Shown: piece after piece, positions 37,801 through 50,285 of the stretch | Layout: each line of letters starts with the position of its first letter | Numbering within the stretch: position 1 is the first letter of the stretch | Assembly (NCBI GenBank): GCA_036583965.1 | Contig: JAZBQD010000027.1 | Location: 26,543,001 to 26,607,000 of the forward strand | From: Prunella strophiata | Lineage: Eukaryota > Chordata > Aves > Passeriformes > Prunellidae | Direction: 5' to 3' | DNA: 64,000 nucleotides | Program-made: the position numbers and the translations under genes | Notes under the pieces: model-generated | Seen by the model: only the letters and a program-made list of their open reading frames with translations | Told to the model about the DNA's origin: nothing | Database searches by the model: none

Positions 37801-40707
37801 ATGTGAGCACCTAGAAAAGACACTGGAACATTGAAAAATGTTAAAGAAAACCATTGAAAAATCAGCAGAAGGCTGCTAAGCTGTCAAGAACAGCTGACAT
37901 TGATATGATTGATCTGTTACTGGCAGATCAACCTGGCTTGTGCCTCAAGGCTGTGTCAGTAATAAAGAAACAATAGTGCACTGTGGTTTGTTGTAATTAA
38001 ATTTTTTAATACCGTCCCATGAGACATTCTTGTGAGGAAACAAGTGAAACAATGCTTAGCTGAAATCACCACAAAATGAGCATACAAGGGATGGAATCAG
38101 TACTCAAAGGGCAGATTTTCAAAGAACCCTGTGTGTCCAAGAGAACTGTTTTATCCCACCCCACTGTAAAAAAGGGTGCTGGAGGAAAGAAATCTTTACA
38201 ATCTTCTAAAACCCAAAAGGTGTTTCAGAGAACTTAGGAGGCACATGATCAGCAAAATTTCACATCCACTTGGTGCATAACAAGTAGTGGTGGATTGATT
38301 TGTAGGGACAAAGTTTTAATAATTTTTTTCCAAAGAGGCCATGAATTGCTAAAACAGGGGTTTTGTAGAGTCTGTCTTTCTATTGGAAATTTGTAAGTTT
38401 GGTTTGAGAAGCATTTTTTTCAGTATCTCCTATCAGCATCTCAAGAAAATGTAATGCAGTGGAAAATTATTTTAGTTTATCTGAAACTCTGTTGGACTTG
38501 AAGAAATCACAAATCCAAATACAGAATGTGGTGGGATTCCAGGTAAACAGAGTATATAGATATACATTTGTACATGTAGAAAAAGACAGAGATTAATTTC
38601 CCATGTCTTTTTCAAGGACTGGTTCTTTACCTACAAGATTTCATCTGCATTTACATATCAACAGACAAAAATAGAGCTTTAAGTGCCTCTGAGTAATCCA
38701 GTTCCATCTCTCTCCTAAAATATATTTTTGTCATTCCTAAATTAAAACACTTGAAAAGTATTTACTTCAAAGTGCTTTGTATAATGGACATTTATCCCAT
38801 GGCAAAGACTCATAGAACCACTTGAAATTTTGTAATAGTGGAAAAACCTCCAGCTTCACCCCCAGTAATACTGGGAGAGGAAAAGTAAAATATTTAGCCA
38901 GCCTTGAAGGGGGAAAAGAAGTTCCAGTGCCAGTAGTGAAGGTGTTTCCTGTTTGGAGAGGAGCTTACAGCACTTAATTCTTTAGAAATTAAGAGACAAA
39001 GGGTTGAAGGCACAAATTTTCCCTGAGGTCCAGATGGGAAGAAAAAAATATTTCTGAAAACATACTCATCCCTCAGCCTCTGTGTCTGATTAAGTGTGAA
39101 TAAAGCAGGCAATGCAACTGCTACAAAAATGCTGGAATTTCTCAAGGCTTGCCTAAGGCAGTCTCCACTCTGTCTGGAGTGGAACCCCAGGAGTCAGAAA
39201 ATCTTATCTCCACTTCTCATTTCGGGAATTCTGATGTGACTCACAGTGCTCAATTTCCTCCAAACATGGCAAAAATACACATTGAAGAATCTAACCTGAG
39301 GCTGGGGGTCACTTGCACTGGCCAGGTGTGATTCAGAGCATTGAAACGTGGAACAGAGACAAGGAGCAGAGGAAACAACAACTCACACCTCGAGTTAAGA
39401 TAAAAGCAGGACTGGCCTTAACACCACACACTGGCTGCCTGCAGTGGAACTGATCCCTTGCAGAACTTGATTATTTCTAATTCCACTGTTGGAAATCGTG
39501 GCAGAGAAGCTCTTGGAGCCTTGTCACCCTTCATGCACACATGGAAAGAATAAGTATACAATGCATGCATTGACTGTTCATTTACTGTCCAGCTCTGTTC
39601 CACAGCCCCATGGTCTCAGCAGGGAGATGTCCCAGAAGTGACACTGGCAGGGGATGCTGGCTCTGAGGAACAGAGCAGGTACAGCTTTTGGCAAGTGAGA
39701 GGAGTGAGAGCAAATTTTGGGATTAGGGGATTAAGTAGGTGGTTGAGACTGTAAAAGTGGTCATCATGAGATACGAGTTTTTGTTTTGCAGATTCTTTGC
39801 AGAGCTTCTGCCTAGCTCTGTTCCATTAAAATATTGTGTTGGCTTATCAGAGAGCATGTGAGCTTATCAGCAGCACTGGAGTGCTGACATGACCCACCAG
39901 TCTTCATTTGCTGTGTCAGGAGGAAGAGGCTACAAAAAAAAAAGGAAGAAGATGCAGCAGCTTCACTTCCTTACTAATGTATTTCACCATGAGTTTATGA
40001 ATTCCAAGCTTCAGGTCTGTTCTCTTCAATGCTCAAGCTCAGCTTCAGGTACATCATTTTAATACATCAATGGACACAGTGGTTAACATGTTTGAGTCCT
40101 TAACTACAGCAGTATTCAAGAGCAATCATTAAATCATTAAACACAGCATTCATTATAACAAATATAACAGCCATGAAAGGTCCATCACCAAAACTACTGG
40201 AATTCTGTGGAATGAGAACTTGCCACGGGGTATCTGAAATCTTCAAGGCAGAAGGAACAGCTGCACAGCACTGAGAAGCGAAACCTGATCCAAGAACAGC
40301 CATCAAAGTGTATCATTCTTACCACTCATGACTTTTCTCAGTCAATAGACCATGAGAGAACAGAAGTTCTTGAATTAAGGACTCTTTCAGGAGCTTTTTT
40401 TGCCACAACCATACCATCTATGATATATTCAGAGAAAGAAATTTATTTCCATCAGCAGGATAAGTAATTACATTTTAGGACAGGTGTCTTTAACACAGAA
40501 TCATTAGTGAAGTCTACTTTAATTGCTGCATATAATTGTTGTTTCAAGAACAAAGAACTCATCACTAACATTGAAAGCAGTGGTGCTAAATTACTTAATT
40601 TTATCACTTGCCAGACAAGAAAACCTCAAACAAACTGGCGCCACAAGGCCTTTTAAAGTTCCAGTTAACTGCTACCAAGAAAATTAGGACTTCCCTTATT
40701 TCCAGGG

Positions 40708-40775
40708 CTTGAAAACAATACTTTAACTTTTCCAACAAAGGACTTGAAAACAATACTTTAACTTCTCCAACAAAG
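40708..40775. repeat. Two-copy 35-bp tandem duplication
   Basis: The 33-nt segments 40708-40740 and 40743-40775 differ at one base; the period is 35 bp. Confidence 0.95.
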
Positions 40776-40967
40776 ATTTTGCACTTGTAGCACTTTTAGA
40801 TTTCTTGACTCATTAGGAAGGATGACCTGTCACCTATCCTGAAATTGTTGCACTTTTATGTTTGAGCCTAAGAAGAGATCCACAAAGTGGATTTTCTCAA
40901 GTGCTGAGCATGTACTCCCACCCTACAGACCCTGTTAATAACCCCTAAATGGTAATAAAGTGTTGTC

Positions 40968-41120
40968 AAGCCCTGGAACAAGCCTACCCAGGGAACTGGT
41001 GGAGATATTTAGGTGCTTAAGGACATGGTTTAGTGGTGAATTTGGTAGTGTTAGGTTTTTATTTGGATTCTGATCTTACAAGGCTTTTCCAAACAAATGA
41101 TTGATTCTGTGATTCTGTAT
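40968..41120 (+). mobile_element. Degraded CR1 LINE 3' fragment
   Basis: The typical CR1 tail order is still readable: CCCTGGAACAAGCCTACCCAG, GGTGGTTTAG-like text, GGATTCTGATCTTACAAGG, CTTTTCCAA and GATTCTGTGATTCTGTA. It is older and more diverged than the copy at 44934. Confidence 0.7.
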
Positions 41121-44100
41121 TTATCCTTCCTGGTGCATACTAGTTGTGGTTTTTTCCTCTCATTTAGCAATAGGCCTTTACCCATCATTTGGAGTCACAT
41201 GATTCTAATCAGTGGCAGAGTCTGGTTATTTCGGCCCACAGAAATAATATCACTTTCATAATAAGTATTGTATCAGCAGGAAGAGAAGGAATTGCCATTT
41301 ACCAGCTATAAAATAATACTGGGCCAGTAGACAACATTCTTACTTTAGGCAGTTAAGAGTGCAGGTAATCTAAATCCCCACAATGGGGGTACATAAATGC
41401 AGTGGGGAAGCTACCCTAGTCTCAAAATAAAATGAAAGATCCAGATTTATGCCCACCTGAAGATAAGTAAATTAGGAGTGCAGTTGCTCTATATCCTCTA
41501 GAGTCAAAGACAGACAAAGGTTTACCTAAAGGTTAAGTCAAAGGACATAACTTCAATTTATATCCAGAATTATGCTAGTAAGACTTCATACCATTACACT
41601 CCCCATCCATCATCCTCAGTCTGATTTTTTCTTAGGAGCTGCAATCCCAATACCACGACAAAGGAAGGGCATGGCTTCCCTGCTGAGTGCCTCCAGCCCT
41701 AAATCTACCAATCAAAAACCCCTCACATCTCCTACTCCATGAATGCAAATGTGTGAGCTGATCTTGAAGAAAAGCAGCTGAAAGGCCCATCCTGATATTG
41801 AGGATGTCACATATCCCACATAAATGAACTCTGATCAATTAAACAGCTCATTCACACTGTTTGTCTCTGCAGACCACAAAGGAACAGCTGGGCCTCAGGA
41901 ACCATCACCTGCACACTGCTTCCATCATGCCCCCAACATATGGCACCAGGCACGGACACCAAGAGCAGGGAAGGACAACCAAAGGACAGCAGAGCCCTGG
42001 AAACAAACCTAGAGAGCTGTTTCATTGAACAAGGGATTTCTGGGCTTGTCCCTTATTCTCTCACTTCAAATATTAACAATCCTGTGACAGGCAGGTGATA
42101 TTTATGGTCATTCAGAAGGAGAATGATACCTCCTGGTAAGAAAGTCCAGGCTTTTCAAGGAAGAGATACATGCCACAAGGTCCCTTCTAAAGAAATAACT
42201 CTCCAAAAGCCCATTAGAAATTTGTGTTTAAGCCTGGGGAAGAGGAAGCAGCTAAGAAGGCTCAGAAAAGTAAAGAAGGTGTTCAGAAGTTTTCTGTATA
42301 CAGACAGATACAGCTGGTACAAAACCCCCAAATGGATAAAAAAACCTCTTGTGAGTAAATGTAGACCAGAAATTAGAGGTGTTTTTTAGCCAGCAGAACA
42401 ATGGGGTTATAAAACTGCATTCTGTGAGGAGCAGAACAAAACTTGGTTTTCCCCAGATCTTGTTCAGTTTCTGAAAGGGATCATTATTTATGAAAGCAAG
42501 ATATGAGGGGTCCAGAAAAGGCCCCTTCACAGATGCCAAAGATGTTAATCCCAAGAGAGATAATGTTATTAACCTGCATTTGTTCTGGCCTCTTTGCTAA
42601 TCTGAGGAGCTGCTAATCAACAGCTGTAGAAAAAGAATCTTTATTAAATCCTATTAAATTGAATGGGCCAAGCAGCAAAGACCTGTGATCTTTGATGTCC
42701 ATGGCAGAATTTACAACAGTGCATCTCCTTTGCACAAATGTATTATGATCAATCCCAGGGTTACTCCTGCTCTGGAATAAAAGATAAATTTGCAAGTACA
42801 GCTAAACATTAAGCCTTCGTTTTGCTTTCTCTGTTGTGTGAGGGTTACATGTGATAGGAAAGCACCTACTTCAAAAGTCTTTGCTTAATATTTTCCTGTA
42901 ATACTAAGCATGGGCTAAATGTATCCTTACATCTTCTGCTCTCTGTCAGAGAGCTCAATAAAAGGAGAAATTTATACACCTGAAGTTCAAAGTGATTGCT
43001 TCCCTTTTCCTGATCCTAGTAGCCTGGAATTGAGCCAATGGCTTGAGAGAATCATTGTGTTGAGTTTCACTGCAGCAGAGTGTGTAGTTAAACAGCTTTG
43101 CAAAATAGTAATATTACTTTTCTAGTCACTTGCCATTTAGAGTTTAAATTGCTACAAAAATGAAGATGTTTTGGCATTATGATACTCCTGGCTCACAGGA
43201 TCTGATGATAGGAAGGACATAAACAGAGCAATTTTAGTCATTTGGGTGCAGTCCAATTCCTGCAAACTGCAATGCAAAACAAAGCCCAAATAATGTTTTT
43301 TAGGACTCCGCTGCAAAGAGACAAGATGTCACTTGACCAAATAAATAAAAAAATCCGTAATTTTTTTCAGAAAATAGTGCCAAGCCCATGACAAAAGGAA
43401 AGTCCCTTTGTGCAGTTTTGTTGGAGACAGGCTGTGTCTGTTTGCAGACCCCTGTCACCCCATGCCATCCTCTCTGTACCCCTGAGGCCCACAAAGTGAC
43501 GCACCAACAATTCCCACCAGCAGCGGGGAATTTTTGTCTGCAGCCTAAAAGCCAACAGGAAGCTCCTATACCTGGGCATGGCATAGGAGGCTATTCTTGG
43601 ATAAGATGGGTGCTTAGGAAGGGAAAAGCATTAAAGAAAACAGGGCAAAGCTCTGCTGGGACTATTACTAAATCACAAAGCTATCTGCTCAAACTCATGG
43701 AGGCTGAAGCCTGATGTCTGTTCTCCTTGTTGAGAGCAAATTCCTTTCAAGTTTAGCTTCTAAGGTATGCCACAAGCATTTCCTTTGCCATCCTCACCAC
43801 TATTGTTTGTTGCTAGTTCCTTTCAGTGCATCATAACTGAAGTGGGGCAATAAAGGTTTTCACAGCCACGCAACAGACTTCTGTCCTTGAGGAAATGAAG
43901 GAAACCATTCCAGTGAAAAAGAAAAAAACAGAGTTCATGCAAACAAACAGCTTCCATAACTCTTTGTTAGTACAGGATAAATCAGAACATGAGATATTAG
44001 GGTAGATTGGTAAACAAAGGAACCAGCCACAACCAAACCAGACCTTCCTAGATTACTGGAAACAAACTTAAAGCACTAATCCTGCAGGTCTTTAGTGCTA

Positions 44101-44933
44101 GACAAAGCAAGCTTAAGCAACCACCTCAACTCCACGAGACTCTCTAAGCCTCGTTACCCTAGCTAGGCACAGATTTTATCACTTTCTCTGCCTGCCTTGA
44201 AAATCCAGAACAGCTGAGGAAGGAGCTTGGTGTCTACTTAAAGCCCTTCACACCTCTTCACCCCTTAAATGTTGCTTAATAAGGATTCAGTTCCCTAGGG
44301 CTCTAGGCTTTTTTCCTCCCAGGTTTGCTGTTACTCTGTGCACAGACAAGGTAACTAACAATAGTTTCTGAAATAACAAAGTGATTGAATTTTTTTTAAT
44401 TAACGTTTGTTGCAATGAATAAAGTAGCTCAGGAAGTAGCTTTAGCTGTAAAGCAACAAATCTCAAAATAGTCTACACTTATTTACAATTTACATTTACC
44501 TTTGTAGTATCTCTAAATACTATATTTAGATGGTATGTACTCTTCCTCTGTTTTACTGAGGTTTTTCATTGTATTTTAATTTATATAGTATTTTGTTTGT
44601 GTATTCAGAGGAACTACTAGTTTTAGATTTTAAAACTGTTATTGATGGAGGAATTATTTTCAACGAGAACTTAAATATTTGTATGTATGAAAAGAATAAA
44701 AAAGTTTAGTTAGAAGTGATCTACAATGTAACCTCAAATGTAGTTATGTGGAAGTGCCAGATGTTTTGAAGTTTAAAAAAAATTCTACTCTTTAAGTATG
44801 AAATTTCCCTGATTTTGGAGTAAACACTTGATACAAACTGTGCTCATACTTCAGCACTGTATGAAAGCAATTATTTTTACTTTAGTAAAGGTTACAGATT
44901 TAGTCTTCAGTGAAGTGGTAACAAAAGGAGATG

Positions 44934-45176
44934 GCTTTAAACTGAAAGAAAATACATATAGATTGGATACAGGAAAGAAGTTCTTCATTGTGAGGGTGGT
45001 GAGACTCTGGCACCAGTTGCTCAGAGCAGCTGTGGATGCCCCATCTCTGGAAGTGTTCAAGGCCAGGTTGGATGGGGCTTGGAGCAGCCTGGAAGGTGTC
45101 CCTGTCCATAGCAGGGGTTAGGAATAAATGATCTTTAAAGTCCCTTTCAACCTAAACCGTTCTGTGATTCTATGAA
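44934..45176 (+). mobile_element. CR1 LINE 3' fragment
   Basis: Contains GGATACAGGAAAGAAGTTCT, GTGAGGGTGGTGAGACTC, GTGGATGCCCCATCTCTGG, CCAGGTTGGATGGGGCTTGG and the tail TTCTGTGATTCTATGA. This is a clear, 5'-truncated CR1 copy on the plus strand. Confidence 0.95.
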
Positions 45177-45491
45177 ATTATTCATTTTACACATCTGTGA
45201 CTGTACAATCAACTCGTGTAGGGCTTGCCTAAATCATCAGGGTGCACCTATATAATTAAGCAACCACGAGTTATTGTATCTCTTATTCAGCTTCAGTAAA
45301 ACATAACCTGAGGAATATTGGCTGTTAGAGCTGCCAGCCTGCCTGTGACCCTCTGCTCTGGCATAAACATTTTGCTTTGCCTTGGCCCTGCAGGTGCCAC
45401 CTACAAAGTCCCAGCTTGAGGACAATGGAGAAGAGGCCACGGTTGCAAAGGGAGGGATGCAGGACAAGAGCTCTCTGAAGGGCACTTTTAG

Positions 45492-45875
45492 TGTTAGAGG
45501 CTGTGGTCAGCTCCTGCTCTTGCAGTCTAGGCAAAATAATTTGTTTCTCTGCTTTTGGTGCCTTGATGCTCACGGAGAAGCATCAGGTAAAAGCAGAGTT
45601 TTATTGCCATGAGGGCTTCTGTCAGGGGGAGACCCTGAGGCTCAGTGACCTCAGTCCCAGGTCAGACGTTAAAATATTAATTATATCGGTTTAATGCTTC
45701 TCTTGACTTGGGGATTCGTTGTCAGACTCTAACAGAACCACCTTGGTGTTTCATTGAAACAAGAGAAATAGTAATTCAATTCTTTTTAAGCAGCTGCTAT
45801 GCTGCTATTTTTAAGGCCGTATGTGGCCTACCAAGACAAGAGCGATCTTTAGAAGTGCAGCTCAGCAATTTGACC
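45492..45875 (-). mobile_element. LTR-like dispersed repeat, copy 1
   Basis: About 380 bp, clearly similar to 47305-47689 in the same orientation. On the minus strand it ends in CTAACA and has an AATAAA signal (plus-strand TTTATT, 45599-45604) about 100 bp before that end, as in an LTR. It ends just left of the CpG island of the PHPT1-like gene. The right boundary is approximate, and no target-site duplication was found. Confidence 0.65.
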
Positions 45876-45889
45876 TAACGCTATAACCC

Positions 45890-46240
45890 AGCGCGTTTTT
45901 ACCGGCGGGCACCTCAGCGAACCGCGCAGCCGCTGCCGCCCGTCCCCTCACGCCGAGCTGCCCGTCCCCCCTCACGGCCGCCATGGCGCTGCCCCGCCCC
46001 GCCGCCTTCCCGCCCCCGCGGCGGCAGCGCCATGGCGGCCGTGCGGGACGTGGAGATCGACCCCGAGGGCACCTTCAAGTACATCCTGGTGCGCCTGCAG
46101 CGCCCGGGCGGCGGCGAGCAGCGCGACATCGTCCGCGGCACCAAGGCGGCCGAGTTCCACAGTGCGTGACAGCCCGCGGGGCCGAGCGGGGCCCCCCCGG
46201 CGGCGGGAGGCGGCCGCCGGACCCCGGCGCGTCTGAGGCG
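45890..46240 (+). promoter_or_regulatory. CpG-island promoter of the PHPT1-like gene
   Basis: A short, very CpG-rich block surrounds the first exon and stands out from AT-rich flanks. No TATA box is seen. An ATG in strong context (GCCGCCATGG, 45983) opens a frame that overlaps the true start at 46032 out of frame, so either transcription starts downstream of it or it acts as an overlapping upstream ORF. Confidence 0.7.
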
Positions 46241-48722
46241 GAGCGGGAGTAGCTCAAAAGTCCCTCTTTTCCTCGCTTTCTGCTGATGGGAAAACTGGGG
46301 CAATATATCTGTCATGTGCCGTGTCGGGACCCGGTTGAAAGGAATGAGGAGGTGTCTTTGCAAACAGTGGGCCTGATGGTAGATAAGGGCAGATACTGAG
46401 CGGTGAAAGAAGCAATGGGGGGGGGAACCATAAATTCCTGTGGAATTCCACTAATTGACACAGACTGTTACTCACCCAAGACTGTGCTAGATCCCTGGAT
46501 TTGCAGAAAAATAGCAGAGACACAAGGAAAAAGAAAAAAAAAAGGCGGGGGGTATGCATTAGAAAGGGGGTCTGTTAGGCGACTGGGGAAGTCTGTACCT
46601 TTCATGGGAAAGAGTGAAATGGAAAAATTAGGATAAAAAGGAGGCTGTGTCTTCTAACAATTTAAATCACCCCACGAGAAATGCCCATGACCTCTCCCTT
46701 CATTTGAATAAAGTTATAGGACTCCTCTGTCTCCTTTTTGGACATAAACCTCTGGTGTTAGTGGATTAATTTTCCCAACACAATCAGCTTCCTTTTGGAG
46801 AATGGTATATGCTAACTAACTAAAAATCTAAAGGACTTTAACTGCAGCTTTCCTCTGCCTCTGAAGAGAAACCTCCCTGCCTTATAGGTGAAATAAGAAA
46901 GTAGCTAAAATGAGTTTCTAAAATATGTAGTGCTTATTTCCTGTTCTAATGTCTCTCACCATTCTTCTTGTGCAGATCATATATTTGAAAAAGTAAATCC
47001 CGAGATGGAGAAGCTGGGATATGAATGCAAGTGCCTTGGAGGAGGGAAAATTGAACATAATAGCAAAGACAAGAAAATCAGGGTATTTGGGCTCTCAACA
47101 GTAAGTGTATCTCTCATTTTCCTTCAAATGCTTCTGTCTCTGATGCTCTGGGATTTTTGGTTAATAGCATGGTGGCTTTTGACAATTTACATCACATTTT
47201 AAACATTAACTGGAAAACTTGCCTGGCTCACTTGTGGGATAGATTAGAAAAGTAATAGTTTTAGGGCAGGAGACCTGTATGATTAATCTAGCTGCCAAAT
47301 TAAGTGTTAGAGGCAGTGGTCAACTCTTGCAGTCTGAGAAATAGACTTTATTCTCTGCTTTTGGTGCCTTGATGCTCACAGAGGAGCATCAGGTAAAAGC
47401 AGAGCTTTATTGCCATGAGGACTTCTGTCAGGTGGAGACCCTGAGGCTCAGATGACCTCAGTCCCAGGTCAGAAGTTAAAATATTAATTATGTAGGCTTA
47501 ATGCTTCTTTTGACTCGAAGGTTTGTTGTCAGACTCTAAAACAGAAGTACTTTAGTGTTTTATTGAAACCAGAGAAATAGTCATTAATTTTTTTTTGAAG
47601 CTGTGCTGCTATTTTTAAGGCTGGATGGGGTCTTAAAAGTGGTTGCCAAGGCAAGAGTGAGCCATGGATCTGTTGCTTTCCAACTGACATAACTATGTTA
47701 TCTGTTATTTTTGAAAAACTTGCATTTTATAATACATCAACTTTAACCTTTTCAGTTTAAATGCTTGTTTATTTAAGCAGTTCCTCTTTGGGGCCGTCAC
47801 TGATGAATAAGAGCATGTTTTGTTTCATAATACAACCTTGGGCTCTTTTTTTCAGTCTTCTAACTAAACTTTCATGTGAAATATTATGGGGAAAAAAATA
47901 ACCTGTAAATCACAGATTATTCTGTCAGTGTACTGCACTGTTGTTACATATAGTCCTGAAATAAGAAACCAAGATAACTCTGATCATGTAAGGCAATAAT
48001 GGAAAGGCCACTTGGACCACAACTGCCTTAAATTTCAGTGAAACAGTAACACTGTGACCAGTGGTTTTTAAATGAGTGCTAAAAACCACGTGGGTCATCT
48101 GACCTTACCTTGGAGTTGCAATGGTTGAAGAGCACAGATACTTAAAATTGTGCTACTATCAACTAAGGCAAGATGGGAAATAAATAAAAAATTATTTAGA
48201 AGACACTGATTTCTTTAGTGGCCAGAGTAGTGCTCAAATGCTCACACTTGTTTGCTTATTCCCTTTCCCTTCAGCTGAGCCAAATCAGCTGTTTGTATGC
48301 TCACACATTAAAGTGGGTCAGTGCAATCTCTGTGGTTTAAAACAACATTCCATAAATACAGTGGCTGATGGGTTGGGAACATTTTAAAACAAGCTCTCTG
48401 CTGGAGAAATTGTGTAGAAAATGCATTTTCTATTTGACTCCATCTCATTTATTTTCTAGAACTTCAGTTTGGGGAGGGGGGAATTGGAGAGGATAATAGA
48501 AAAATAAAACATGATACTGCAAGAGAAACTTTTTTAGAACTTTTGATTTGCATGTGAACAACTTGTGTTGATAAGAACTGAATGATTCTGAAGACTTCAT
48601 GTCCATGTCCAATTTGTTCTGTCTTGCAGGGCTATGGAAAAGCAGATCACTCAGTCACTGTGGAGATACTGAAGAAAGAGTATACAGATTATGAAATTAC
48701 ATGGTCAGATGACAAGAAATAA
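46032..48722 (+). CDS. 14-kDa phosphohistidine phosphatase-like protein (PHPT1 family), 115 aa
   Basis: PHPT1-family (janus) enzymes remove phosphate from phosphohistidine in proteins, in the cytosol. Three coding exons: 46032-46161 (GTGCGT donor), 46976-47100 and 48630-48722, ending in TAA; junction phases are 1 and 0. The protein opens [20 protein letters not shown], has DIVRG and EFH around residues 33-43 (the His matches catalytic His53 of human PHPT1), [11 protein letters not shown] in the middle and ends [11 protein letters not shown]. The length is close to human PHPT1 (125 aa). Human PHPT1 is on chromosome 9q34, so a copy between SELE and METTL18 is probably a paralogue lost or absent in mammals; for this reason no symbol is given. 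An AATAAA at 48775-48780 ends the transcript. Confidence 0.9.
47305..47689 (-). mobile_element. LTR-like dispersed repeat, copy 2
   Basis: Second copy of the block at 45492-45875, in the same orientation, inside intron 2 of the PHPT1-like gene and antisense to it. The AATAAA signal on the minus strand is at 47411-47406. Similarity runs over the full length with many substitutions and small gaps, so the copies are not a recent duplication. Confidence 0.65.
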
Positions 48723-48774
48723 ACTTGTGAACACAAGCAGTTCCAACCTGGTAACTGTGAGCTGTACTTTGGTA

Positions 48775-48780
48775 AATAAA
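48775..48780 (+). terminator. Polyadenylation signal of the PHPT1-like gene
   Basis: AATAAA 53 nt after the stop codon, giving a very short 3' UTR. Confidence 0.8.
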
Positions 48781-49573
48781 ATTGAATGTGTGTAACTATA
48801 AATCTGGAGTGACTGGACTCTGCCATAGTTTATAATATGGTAATCTTCAGATATATCTTATTTTTAGATCATTCCTTTGTGTAGAATCTGGAGTTCTAAC
48901 CCTTTTTCCTTTCCTTTTGATGTGCCCTTTAGTCAAATACTCCCACACCATTTTGCCTCCAATTTGTTTTCATCCAGTCTCATTTCACTGATCTGTTGTA
49001 AGATACTTCAAACACCACCGGACCAAACCTTTTCACTGGTCTTTTGACCACAGTGTTTTCAATTTGTTTTTCTATTACTTTTTAGGCTTTTCATCTTTCA
49101 TACCCACATTTTAAAAAAATTGGTGTAGGGTTGACTGTTACAGTTCTTCACCAATGATCCAAATCTTTGATTTACTCAATGATTTTAAAATCTAGTATTC
49201 TGCAGAAGTAATGATCAAAATATTTGATTTGCCTGTAAGAACCTTCCCTGTAGCAGACTGATGGCAATGTAAAATTCTGCCAATGCTTCTCTCATTCTGA
49301 TTCCCCTGGAGTGCTTTGATTTGTGTGCATTTAATAATGCTTTTTCCTTTTTTTTCCCTAGCAGTAATTATGTTATAGTAAACTACCTCCTCAGTACACC
49401 TAGGCAGTGTCTGAATTAGCAAACATCACCCTCCTGTCAGTGGCAGGATGTTGCCTTTTGTTGTGAAATTACTTGCTACAATTTTGACTTTTCTTGTTTC
49501 ATGATAGTTTTAATTTAATTCATTTGTGGACTTATTGACTTGCTGACTTCCAGAGGTAATTCTATATTATATA

Positions 49574-49832
49574 AATTCTATATAAATTCTATATAAATTC
49601 TATATAAATTCTATATAAATTCTATATAAATTCTATATAAATTCTATATAAATTCTATATAAATTCTATATAAATTCTATATAAATTCTATATAAATTCT
49701 ATATAAATTCTATATAAATTCTATATAAATTCTATATAAATTCTATATAAATTCTATATAAATTCTATATAAATTCTATATAAATTCTATATAAATTCTA
49801 TATAAATTCTATATAAATTCTATATAAATTCT
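49574..49832. repeat. 11-bp AT-rich minisatellite, about 23.5 copies
   Basis: The unit AATTCTATATA repeats without visible errors for 259 bp. Each unit contains CTATATAAA, which is a full TATA-box consensus. The perfect copies point to recent expansion and probable length polymorphism. It lies 0.8 kb downstream of the PHPT1-like gene. Confidence 0.98.
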
Positions 49833-50007
49833 TCCCTTTTCTGTGGTTGCTGCTGCACTTACCCAGCAGTATCTGGTGGTATAGGGAAGCCTTTTCTTTT
49901 CAGCATGCAAGTGACTCTTGTACAAACCAGGAAATCTGAGAGACTTCAGGCCAGTTTCTGTCACCAGAAATCCTGCTGTCACTCCCTTCTTACAGCTGTG
50001 ATCCATC

Positions 50008-50285
50008 TTAAGTCACTTTTCTGTGGCTTTGTTTTGGTTGGATGGAGAGGAATTTTTTGTTCTCATCTTCAAACCTTTCACTCCAGTCCTCATCAGAAGA
50101 GTTCCAGGGTCTCCATCCCAATAATCTCCTCAGAGCAGAATCTCCTGAACCTGGTGTTACAGGTGGTCTCTTGTTTGGCACCAGATTCCCCCCACTTGCA
50201 GCCTGGATTTTCCCCTCCAGCACCCTTGCCTGCTTTTGCATCTGCTCTTTGTGCTTCTCTTTGATTTCTTGTGCAGTGGTTATCT
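50008..50285 (-). CDS. Unrecognised minus-strand open frame with coding-like composition
   Basis: A frame of about 90 codons ends in TAA at 50008. The translation is hydrophilic and rich in Lys, Glu and Gln at the start (EIKEKHKEQMQKQ), then has GWRPWNSSDEDWSERFEDEN. This looks more protein-like than the overlapping plus-strand frame. The only in-frame ATG is near 50238; a weak acceptor near 50285 would make it a last exon. No upstream partner exon was found. I do not recognise it, and it may be chance or a decayed exon. Confidence 0.25.

Larger units (their letters stand above)
34880..45490. other. Gene-poor interval between SELE and the PHPT1-like gene
   Basis: AT-rich DNA in which I find no supported exon on either strand. 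It contains a poly-T run (about 36222-36243), a 35-bp tandem duplication (40708-40775), two CR1 fragments and scattered A/T homopolymers. Open frames such as 42123-42389 plus have no recognisable fold or splice context. Confidence 0.5.

Noticed and set aside
45492..47689. A 2.2-kb retroviral element with two LTRs and an internal region
   Set aside because: The internal segment is a host CpG island and coding exon, so the copies cannot be the ends of one provirus.
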